Source: Succinivibrionaceae bacterium UBA3769
GTDB lineage: Bacteria > Pseudomonadota > Gammaproteobacteria > Enterobacterales > Succinivibrionaceae
Reading direction: 5' to 3'
Assembly (NCBI GenBank): GCA_002372325.1
Contig: DFFT01000020.1
Coordinates: 1-6,150, forward strand
DNA length: 6,150 nucleotides
The notes under the pieces are model-generated. The model saw nothing but the letters and a program-made list of their open reading frames with translations. It was not told where the DNA came from and did not search any database. Made by a program: the position numbers and the translations under genes. This document shows, in pieces, positions 1 through 5,683 of this stretch (positions are counted from its first letter, which is position 1; each line of letters opens with the position of its first letter).

Positions 1-2
1 TG

Positions 3-437
3 GGCGTTCTGGCGCATATGCTGGTGACTTCCGGCATGGCGGAGAAGTTCGTTCTGGCAAGGGCATTGCCGGCAAAGGAGTATCAGGAGAAGATCCGGGC
101 ATTTTTTGCCAGGCTCCGGAAATGCCGGTTCGCATCCCTCGCCTCCGGCGCCGCGAGAACCGCGCTCATGGCGGGGTACTTCCTGTCCATGTCCCGCCGC
201 ATTGCCGTTCTGGGCCAGAAATATGAGTCCCCCCTGGTATTCCTGGCCGAGATGCGGGATCTCTTTAAGAGAAATCCCGCGGCAGGGAAAAAGCTTATCA
301 GGGAAGCCGAGCCGGAACTTAAATTTCTGGCGGAGATCCTCCCGGACGCCGAATCCCGGGAAACCATCGCCGCGGTGCTTGCTCTTTCCGAAGACCGGGC
401 ACATAACCATGAGGCGGGTGATTTCGGTAAATTGTGA
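3..437 (+). CDS. Unrecognised protein, C-terminal fragment (5' end outside window)
   Basis: The frame is open from the left edge of the window to a TGA at 435-437, so 144 residues are visible. The first ATG in frame (position 18) has no Shine-Dalgarno sequence in front of it, and the frame continues upstream of it, so this is most likely the tail of a longer gene. Third-position usage (GCC, CTG, CGG, TCC) matches the downstream genes, which supports real coding. The visible part is rich in Ala, Arg, Lys, Leu and Glu and looks mainly helical. There is a mildly hydrophobic stretch around the residues TALMAGYFLSMS but no convincing membrane span, and the extreme C-terminus is polar (EDRAHNHEAGDFGKL). 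I do not recognise the family and see no catalytic motif. It lies 139 bases upstream of the HD-GYP gene, with a large inverted repeat between them, so membership of the same operon is uncertain. Confidence 0.6.
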   Translation, partial: GVLAHMLVTSGMAEKFVLARALPAKEYQEKIRAFFARLRKCRFASLASGAARTALMAGYFLSMSRRIAVLGQKYESPLVFLAEMRDLFKRNPAAGKKLIREAEPELKFLAEILPDAESRETIAAVLALSEDRAHNHEAGDFGKL

Positions 438-452
438 CCTTATGACAGATCT

Positions 453-527
453 TGGTTCCCTCAAATTGATAAACTATCCGGAATGAGGCGTGTTTTCCGG
501 TGACGCCTGTACCTTTTGAGGGAACCA
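453..527. repeat. Perfect 13-bp inverted repeat enclosing a smaller hairpin
   Basis: The arm TGGTTCCCTCAAA (453-465) is matched exactly by its reverse complement TTTGAGGGAACCA (515-527), with 49 bases between them. Inside lies a second stem, AGGCGT (486-491) with ACGCCT (503-508), closing an 11-base loop. If transcribed, the region could fold into a long outer helix with an inner hairpin. No T-run follows directly (the run of seven T is at 551-557), so it is not a standard intrinsic terminator. It lies just upstream of the HD-GYP gene. A leader RNA structure, a dyad operator or a tiny mobile repeat are all possible. I could not match it to a known riboswitch, including the cyclic di-GMP classes. 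Confidence 0.6.
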
Positions 528-567
528 GGGCCATCATGGAAATCAGAATGTTTTTTTCAGCCGGATT

Positions 568-574
568 AAGGTGG
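568..574 (+). promoter_or_regulatory. Ribosome binding site that decides the HD-GYP start
   Basis: AAGGTGG lies just before ATG 577, with five bases between the AAGG core and the start codon. An in-frame GTG at 571 falls inside this site and would have only a weak GGA (563-565) upstream. The ATG is therefore preferred. It gives an N-terminus (MFRILLSDHDE) that begins directly in the first beta strand of the receiver fold, as is usual for response regulators. Confidence 0.65.
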
Positions 575-576
575 CT

Positions 577-1986
577 ATGTTTAGAATTTTGCTTTCCGAT
601 CATGATGAAATGAACTCCATGATCATTGAAATGATCCTCCGGAAAGCCGGCTACGAGGTGCTGTCGGTGGTTCCCGAATTCTGTATCGGGGAACTGAAGT
701 CGTCTCGCTTTGATCTCCTGCTTCTGGGTATTTCATCGCTTCATGGCGGGGAAATGCCCATTGTGGAGTGGATTCGGGCCGACGCCTCTCTTGCGGATAT
801 CAAAATAATCCTCCTGGCCTCCGCCACCATGAGAATAGACCTGACCAATGCCTATCGTCTGGGGGTGTTGGATTTTATCAGAAAGCCGGCGTTTCCGGAG
901 GTGGTGACGCAGAAGGTGCGGGATGCTTTGCAGAAGACTCATAAGGACACCATTCTGGTAGTGGATGACGATCCCGGCAATCTTATTGCCTTTACGGAGA
1001 TTCTTTCCATCTGCTACAGCATCAGAACTGCCTCATCGGGCCGGGAAGCAGTGGAACTGATACGGCGCGAAGTTCCGGATCTGCTGCTTCTGGATCTGCA
1101 TATGCCCGGCATGGACGGTTTCGAGGTTATGGAGACACTGTCGGAGATAGACAGCGCCCGGAACCTTCCGGTGATCGTGGTTACCGCCGATGACGATGCG
1201 GATACCGCGGCGCAGATTTTTCAGTACGGAGCCATGGATTACCTCACCAAGCCCGTGGTCATGCAGGTGGCTATTCAGAGAATTCGCCGCATTCTGGCTC
1301 TGTCGCATTTCCAGAACGATCTCCGGGACGAGATTCAGCAGAAGAACCGGGATCTGGTCTCTGCCAATATGCGGCTTCAGGCCCTGTCCGATCAGACTAT
1401 CTATGCTCTGGCGGGAGCCATTGACGCCAAGGATGCCTATACCAACGGCCATTCCCGGAGAGTGGCGCACTATTCCCGCGAAATTGCGAGGCGCATGGGG
1501 AAGAGCCAGTATGAGCAGAATGAAATCTATAATGTGGCTCTCCTTCATGACATCGGCAAAATCGCCATTCCCAACGGCATCATTGCCAAGCCCGGCAAGC
1601 TTACGGACGAGGAATTCCGCATTATCAAGTCCCATACCGTCCGGGGCTGCGAAATTCTGAAAAACATCACGGTAATGCCCCTCCTGTATATCGGAGCCCG
1701 CTGGCATCATGAACGCTATGACGGACGCGGCTATCCCGACGGCAAGAAGGGAACGGACATTCCGGAGATTGCCAGAATTATCAGCGTTGCCGACTGCTAT
1801 GATGCCATGAGCTCGGATCGCAGCTACCGCAAGGCTCTGCCGCAGAGCAAGGTGCGTTCGGAAATCGAGAACGGGCTGGGCACGCAGTTTGATCCCGAAA
1901 TCGGGAAAATCATGATTGCCATGATTGACGATGACGAGGATTATCGGATGTGCCACAGCGTTAATTTTTCGCAGGCTGAATCCTGA
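577..1986 (+). CDS. REC-REC-HD-GYP response regulator, probable cyclic di-GMP phosphodiesterase
   Basis: A soluble 469-residue protein expected to hydrolyse cyclic di-GMP under phosphorylation control. Residues about 1-120 form a first receiver domain. It keeps acidic residues near the N-terminus (D8, D10) and the late Lys-Pro (K103-P104), but the phosphoacceptor position reads DLLLLGI, with G51 instead of Asp, so it is probably a pseudo-receiver. Residues about 124-245 are a complete second receiver with D130-D132, phosphoacceptor D173 (LLLLDLHMPGMDG), T203 and K225-P226. A helical linker (about 245-275) leads to an HD-GYP domain (about 275-455). That domain contains H292 in GHSRRV, HDIGK at 324-328, H353, HHERYDGRGYP at 377-387 and D406 in the ADCYDAM segment. 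All the usual metal-binding and GYP residues look intact, so activity is expected. The start is ATG 577 (see the ribosome binding site). The gene leads a likely operon with the FIST gene 113 bases downstream and the kinase after that. D173 is the likely final phosphate acceptor of the kinase relay (inference). Confidence 0.95.
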   Translation: MFRILLSDHDEMNSMIIEMILRKAGYEVLSVVPEFCIGELKSSRFDLLLLGISSLHGGEMPIVEWIRADASLADIKIILLASATMRIDLTNAYRLGVLDFIRKPAFPEVVTQKVRDALQKTHKDTILVVDDDPGNLIAFTEILSICYSIRTASSGREAVELIRREVPDLLLLDLHMPGMDGFEVMETLSEIDSARNLPVIVVTADDDADTAAQIFQYGAMDYLTKPVVMQVAIQRIRRILALSHFQNDLRDEIQQKNRDLVSANMRLQALSDQTIYALAGAIDAKDAYTNGHSRRVAHYSREIARRMGKSQYEQNEIYNVALLHDIGKIAIPNGIIAKPGKLTDEEFRIIKSHTVRGCEILKNITVMPLLYIGARWHHERYDGRGYPDGKKGTDIPEIARIISVADCYDAMSSDRSYRKALPQSKVRSEIENGLGTQFDPEIGKIMIAMIDDDEDYRMCHSVNFSQAES

Positions 1987-2043
1987 AGGCCGGGTGGATG
2001 AAGATTTTCAGGGGGATGGCAGCGCGGGCAAGTTTTTTCAAAG

Positions 2044-2056
2044 CGCCGTTACGGCG
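2044..2056. repeat. Small inverted repeat between the HD-GYP and FIST genes
   Basis: CGCCG (2044-2048) and CGGCG (2052-2056) can pair around a three-base TTA loop. A run of six T (2032-2037) precedes the stem and does not follow it, so this is not an intrinsic terminator on the + strand. It could be a small RNA hairpin in the operon message or chance in GC-rich DNA. The rest of the 113-base gap shows no clear promoter. Confidence 0.3.
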
Positions 2057-2088
2057 GGTATCCGGGGATCATTTCCGGTAATTTGAGT

Positions 2089-2094
2089 GAGGGA
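2089..2094 (+). promoter_or_regulatory. Ribosome binding site of the FIST gene
   Basis: GAGGGA sits five bases before ATG 2100, a good Shine-Dalgarno match and spacing that supports this start codon. Confidence 0.7.
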
Positions 2095-2099
2095 TAATT

Positions 2100-3293
2100 A
2101 TGGATTCTATAACTGCCTATACCGAGGAAATTGATGATCTGGCTCAGGCGGCCTCCGAAATTTTTGAGCAGGTTAAGAATTTTGTCCTGCGCAAAAATTC
2201 CATCGGGATTATCTTTGCCGAGGAGGAAACCAATTATGCCGAGCTTTACGAAATCCTGAAGCAAAAGTGGGATTTCCCGATTGTCGGCTGCACGGCCATG
2301 GCCATGCTGCAGGGCCGGGATTTCAGGAATGTGGGAATTTCCTTCATGATTATCTCTGCCGATGACTGTTATTTTGCAGCGGCGATTACCGATGATTTCA
2401 GCGTCGATAATTTCAGGGAGAAGCTTGAGGAGACCTACCGGAAAGCCGAGGCCGCGCTTCCTGAAAAGCCCCGGTTTATTCTGACGCTGGGAGAGATGGT
2501 GCGGGAGGATGCGGATGTGGATGCCGACAGCATTCTCTCCGAGCTTAACCGGCTTTCCGGCAACCTCCCGGTCTACGGAGCCCTGGCATCCGACAGCTTC
2601 AGCATGGGAGGGTGCCGGATTTTCTTTAACGAAGAGATTCGGCAGCGCGGTCAGGTAATCGTCCTGGTAGCCGGCAATACGGAGCCCCGGTTCTATCATA
2701 TTAATTCCATCAGCAACAAAGCCGTCTCAAGCTTCCAGGTAACCGAATCCAAAGGCAATATCGTTTACCGTCTCGGGCAGGATACCTTTGTGGACGTGCT
2801 CAGGCAGCAGGGCATGAGCGTTGACAAGAAGATGGTGATGGGAGATTACATTCTCTCGCCTTTTGTGGTGTCCGTGGAGTATCCCGGCGGCGATCAGGTG
2901 GAGTACGCCCGCACCCTGGCATATCTGGATCATGAGCATGGCTCGGCGGGATTTCTGGGCTCCATTCCCGATAACGCCGTAATGAGCGTGGCCATTATCA
3001 GCAGGGCCGATGTGCAGGCCTCGGTGACCCAGGGCTTCGAGCAGGTGTTCGCGGATCTCAGAAACAGCAACGGCCGTTATAAAACCATTCTGTGCAGTAC
3101 CTGCTGCGCCCGGTTTATCGCTCTCGGTTCCGATACCGCCGCTGAGGCCCAGGCTTACGGGAACGGCCTTCCCGACGATGTCTCCCTTATCGGCATTTAC
3201 AGCTACGGGGAATATTGTCCGATAAAGGGCAGCAAAACCGGAAATTATTATAATTCCTTCCACAATTTCACGTTTTCCATCCTGATGATTTAA
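2100..3293 (+). CDS. FIST domain (FIST_N + FIST_C) ligand-sensor protein, NosP-like context
   Basis: A soluble 397-residue protein with no signal peptide or membrane segment, of normal length for stand-alone FIST proteins. The N-terminal half (about residues 20-200) fits FIST_N. It has a beta strand (IGIIFAEE) and the family's glycine-cysteine turn, here IVGCTAM with C64, in place of the more usual GCST. It also has the VYGALASDSFSMGG segment that recurs in the family. The C-terminal half (about 215-390) fits FIST_C: CSTCCARF at 332-339, GIYSYGEYCP ending at P374, and FHNFTF with H388. FIST proteins are intracellular sensors, and the best-studied branch, NosP, binds haem and nitric oxide and regulates a neighbouring hybrid kinase. 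Only four histidines are present (H200, H278, H280, H388), so whether this protein binds haem is open; amino acids or other small ligands are alternatives. The kinase gene starts 20 bases after the stop, which points to cotranscription and a sensor-kinase pair. Confidence 0.92.
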   Translation: MDSITAYTEEIDDLAQAASEIFEQVKNFVLRKNSIGIIFAEEETNYAELYEILKQKWDFPIVGCTAMAMLQGRDFRNVGISFMIISADDCYFAAAITDDFSVDNFREKLEETYRKAEAALPEKPRFILTLGEMVREDADVDADSILSELNRLSGNLPVYGALASDSFSMGGCRIFFNEEIRQRGQVIVLVAGNTEPRFYHINSISNKAVSSFQVTESKGNIVYRLGQDTFVDVLRQQGMSVDKKMVMGDYILSPFVVSVEYPGGDQVEYARTLAYLDHEHGSAGFLGSIPDNAVMSVAIISRADVQASVTQGFEQVFADLRNSNGRYKTILCSTCCARFIALGSDTAAEAQAYGNGLPDDVSLIGIYSYGEYCPIKGSKTGNYYNSFHNFTFSILMI

Positions 3294-3302
3294 CGCGCTT
3301 AC

Positions 3303-3310
3303 GGAGGTGA
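3303..3310 (+). promoter_or_regulatory. Near-ideal ribosome binding site of the hybrid kinase
   Basis: GGAGGTGA is an extended match to the anti-Shine-Dalgarno sequence and ends three bases before ATG 3314 (six bases after the GGAGG core). It lies in the 20-base gap after the FIST stop codon, which favours strong translation from a shared message. Confidence 0.8.
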
Positions 3311-3313
3311 CTT

Positions 3314-5533
3314 ATGGAAGAAGCAGATTATCAGCTGGAAATAAAGAAGATGAGCCGCGAGCTTCGCCGGCTTCGGAAGGATAACGAGCTTCTGCGCATT
3401 GCCAATGATCAGGCATCTCGCACTCAGGCGTATATCCAGAAGGACATGAATCAGCAGATATTCTATATAAACCAGCTCCTGAAGTCCTCTCCCTACCTTC
3501 TTATTCTGACCAACCGGCAGCTGCAGACCGTGATGATTTCCGATATCTTTTTCCGCCATGACCGGGAATTTACCAAGGCTCAGGTGCAGCGCGGCGTGCC
3601 CCTGAGCAAGGCGCTGGGGCATTACCTGCGCCCGGAACAGCTCGGGGAGCTTATGGAGAAGTGCGAAAGGGTGCTGAACGGAAAGGATGTGGCTCCCTAC
3701 GTCATAAAAACCGTCATCAGCGGGCGGAATTTTGATGTCCAGGCCACCATCAGGCCCATGGAGCAGGAGGGCGAGGTTACCGGTCTCAATCTGGTGTTCG
3801 TGAACGTAACCGCCATGGTGGAGGCCATTGAGCATGCGCAGCAGGCCGATCGGGCGAAGAGCAATTTTCTGGCCAACATGTCCCATGAGATCCGCACGCC
3901 CATGAATGCCATTGTGGGCATGTCGGAATTCATCCTCCGAGACTGCGCGGATTCGAAGGCGAAATCCTATGCTTCCATGATCCGCTCCTCCTCCAAAACC
4001 CTGCTGTCCATAATCAACGACATTCTGGACTTTTCCAAAATCGAGTCCGGCAAGATGGAGATCATCAACAATTACTTCAAGCTGAGCACCCTCATTTCCG
4101 ATATCAATGCGCTTATCAGGATTCGCATTAATGAAAAGCCCATTAAGCTTCTTATGGACATTGATCACAAGATTCCCGACGAGCAGTTCGGCGATGACGT
4201 GCGCATCAAGCAGATCCTGATAAACCTTCTGGGCAACGCCATCAAGTTTACCAATAACGGCTCCATTACCCTGAAGATCTGGATCGAAGCCGTGCCGGAG
4301 CCCGGCGGCCTGTACCAGGTTTTCTATTCAGTCGCGGATACCGGAATCGGCATTAAGAAGGATCAGATGGACAGGATCTTTGACAATTTCACCCAGGTGG
4401 ACACCAAGAGGAACAGATCGGTGGAGGGCACCGGCCTGGGGCTCCCCATTTCAAAGAATCTGGTCAGCATGATGGGGGGCAGTCTCCGGGTGGCCAGCGA
4501 ATACGGCCGGGGCACCGTCTTCACCTTTGACATTCTCACGAAATCCCGGGACATGACCCCGGTGGGAGAAATGAGCAAGTTCCTGTCGGAGGGAAATTTC
4601 AGTCAGGAGGTGTTCAAGGCTTCCTTTACCCTCAAGAACACCAGAATTCTGATTGTGGACGACAACGATCTTAATCTCAAGGTGGTGAGCGGCATTCTGG
4701 CTCCCTACAAGGCCACGGTTGAAACCGCCGCCTGCGGAGCGGAGGCCCTGATGAAATGCGCCAAAGTCCGCTATGACCTGATATTCATGGATCATATGAT
4801 GCCGGTTATGGACGGTGTGGAAGCCTCCAACATGATAAGAAAGATGCCCTTCGGCGATGTTACCCCGATAGTGGCGCTTACCGCCAACGCTATCAGCGGG
4901 GCGGCTCAGGAATACCGGCGGCTGGGCTTTCAGGATTTTCTGTCCAAGCCGGTGGATCCCTATGAAATGGATAATGTGCTCCGGCGCGTGCTGCCCCCCG
5001 AAATGATAGTGCCCAATCCCCTGGACGAGAGCGCGGCGCATCCGGCAAAGACGTCCCGGGAGGTGCCCGAGGCCGGCGGGACGGGGAACGCCAAAGCGGC
5101 GGTTTCCGGGAATTCCGGAGGAATCGAAGCCCCGTTCTCCGATCTTTCCTGCGAGCTTTCGGAACCGGATTCCCCGGAGGCGAAGGCGGTTTCCGGGGAG
5201 CTTTTGGACACCAAAGTGGGGCTCCGTTACTGCATGAGCAACCGCGATTTTTACCGGAAGATGCTGGATACCTTTGTGAAGCTGAATTCCATTGATGAAA
5301 TCGACAAGCTGTTTCAGGAGAAGGACTGGACCAACTATCAGGTGAAGGTTCATGCTCTTAAAAGCGCGTCTTTGACTGTGGGAGCCCGGGCGCTGTCAGA
5401 GCTGGCCCGGGGCATCGAGCAGGCAGTGCGGGTCAATGATATCGGGTATGCGCTCCTGCATCATCAGGAGCTCTGCGCTGTTTTCCGGGAAACCCGGGAT
5501 CTGATAAAGTCCGGAGAACTGGAGATCGCCTGA
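3314..5533 (+). CDS. Cytosolic hybrid histidine kinase: coiled coil-PAS-HisKA-HATPase-REC-HPt
   Basis: A 739-residue kinase carrying a complete His-Asp-His relay. Residues 1-55 are charged and heptad-like, a probable coiled coil. Residues about 55-168 resemble a PAS fold (SSPYLLILTNRQLQTV at its start, ending LVFVNVTAM). The dimerisation/H-box is at about 180-245, with phosphorylated H191 in FLANMSHEIRTPMNAIVG. The ATP-binding domain follows: N-box N308 (LLGNAIKFT), G1 box D342 in ADTGIGI, an F-box-like region FDNFTQVD, and G2 box GTGLGL at 372-377. The receiver (about 443-560) has D449-D450, phosphoacceptor D493 (FMDHMMPVMDG), T523 and K545. A linker rich in Pro, Ala, Gly, Ser and Glu (about 565-635) leads to the HPt domain, with H680 in VHALKSASL. 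There is no membrane span or periplasmic loop, so the input must be cytosolic. The FIST protein encoded immediately upstream is the obvious candidate, and D173 of the HD-GYP protein is a plausible phosphate target; both are inference. Confidence 0.96.
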   Translation: MEEADYQLEIKKMSRELRRLRKDNELLRIANDQASRTQAYIQKDMNQQIFYINQLLKSSPYLLILTNRQLQTVMISDIFFRHDREFTKAQVQRGVPLSKALGHYLRPEQLGELMEKCERVLNGKDVAPYVIKTVISGRNFDVQATIRPMEQEGEVTGLNLVFVNVTAMVEAIEHAQQADRAKSNFLANMSHEIRTPMNAIVGMSEFILRDCADSKAKSYASMIRSSSKTLLSIINDILDFSKIESGKMEIINNYFKLSTLISDINALIRIRINEKPIKLLMDIDHKIPDEQFGDDVRIKQILINLLGNAIKFTNNGSITLKIWIEAVPEPGGLYQVFYSVADTGIGIKKDQMDRIFDNFTQVDTKRNRSVEGTGLGLPISKNLVSMMGGSLRVASEYGRGTVFTFDILTKSRDMTPVGEMSKFLSEGNFSQEVFKASFTLKNTRILIVDDNDLNLKVVSGILAPYKATVETAACGAEALMKCAKVRYDLIFMDHMMPVMDGVEASNMIRKMPFGDVTPIVALTANAISGAAQEYRRLGFQDFLSKPVDPYEMDNVLRRVLPPEMIVPNPLDESAAHPAKTSREVPEAGGTGNAKAAVSGNSGGIEAPFSDLSCELSEPDSPEAKAVSGELLDTKVGLRYCMSNRDFYRKMLDTFVKLNSIDEIDKLFQEKDWTNYQVKVHALKSASLTVGARALSELARGIEQAVRVNDIGYALLHHQELCAVFRETRDLIKSGELEIA

Positions 5534-5540
5534 CCGGCGT

Positions 5541-5596
5541 TCCCCAAAAGTATCGCTCCCCAAAAGACTTCTTACGCCAAAAGATATCTTATGACG
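5541..5596. repeat. Three short direct repeats with a CCAAAAG core
   Basis: CCAAAAG starts at 5544, 5560 and 5577, spacings of 16 and 17 bases. The first two copies share TCCCCAAAAG exactly (5541-5550, 5557-5566). The second and third copies extend further, as CCAAAAGACTTCTTACG and CCAAAAGATATCTTATGACG. The third contains the perfect palindrome AAGATATCTT (5581-5590), and the second an imperfect version, AAGACTTCTT. This lies between the kinase stop and the DtxR-like gene, where phased protein-binding sites would be expected. Chance duplication by slippage is the alternative. Confidence 0.5.
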
Positions 5597-5637
5597 GGAA
5601 CTCAAAAAAACCGCGGCTTCCGGTCAGCGGGCTCCGC

Positions 5638-5664
5638 AGACTGCTGCATTCTGCCCCGCAGTCT
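5638..5664 (+). other. Stem-loop in the leader of the DtxR-like gene
   Basis: AGACTGC (5638-5644) pairs with GCAGTCT (5658-5664) around a 13-base loop. A competing stem, GCAGA (5636-5640) with TCTGC (5650-5654), uses part of the same left arm. Only TT follows the stem before AATCATG, so it is a poor intrinsic terminator. It ends eight bases before the GAGG ribosome binding site and does not cover it. It may be a weak end signal for the kinase message or a leader structure. Confidence 0.35.
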
Positions 5665-5671
5665 TAATCAT

Positions 5672-5675
5672 GAGG
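5672..5675 (+). promoter_or_regulatory. Ribosome binding site of the DtxR-like gene
   Basis: GAGG lies eight bases before ATG 5684, a usable Shine-Dalgarno site that supports this start. An ATG at 5670 is in another frame and opens only a five-codon frame whose stop overlaps ATG 5684. Confidence 0.6.
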
Positions 5676-5683
5676 ATGCAATT

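Noticed and set aside
571..576. GTG 571 as the start of the HD-GYP gene
   Set aside because: The GTG is part of the AAGGTGG ribosome binding site of ATG 577, which gives the more natural receiver N-terminus.
438..576. Cyclic di-GMP riboswitch ahead of the HD-GYP gene
   Set aside because: The location is tempting, but the conserved GEMM-type core sequence is not visible.
536..613. Small frame of 25 codons starting at ATG 536 with AGGG five bases upstream, overlapping the HD-GYP start
   Set aside because: Too short and without family resemblance; could be a leader peptide, but nothing beyond the weak ribosome binding site supports it.
1033..1956. Long open frame on the minus strand opposite the HD-GYP gene
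   Set aside because: It lies wholly antisense to clear coding sequence and shows no recognisable domain; codon bias of the sense gene explains the lack of stops.
3299..4168. Long minus-strand open frame opposite the kinase N-terminus
   Set aside because: Antisense to a well-supported kinase gene, with no domain signature; treated as a shadow.
4451..5353. Long minus-strand open frame opposite the kinase receiver and linker
   Set aside because: Antisense to strongly conserved receiver and HPt coding sequence; no independent evidence.
5604..5630. Minus-strand terminator: GC-rich segment followed by seven T on the minus strand
   Set aside because: No convincing stem forms next to the T-run, and no minus-strand gene ends here.
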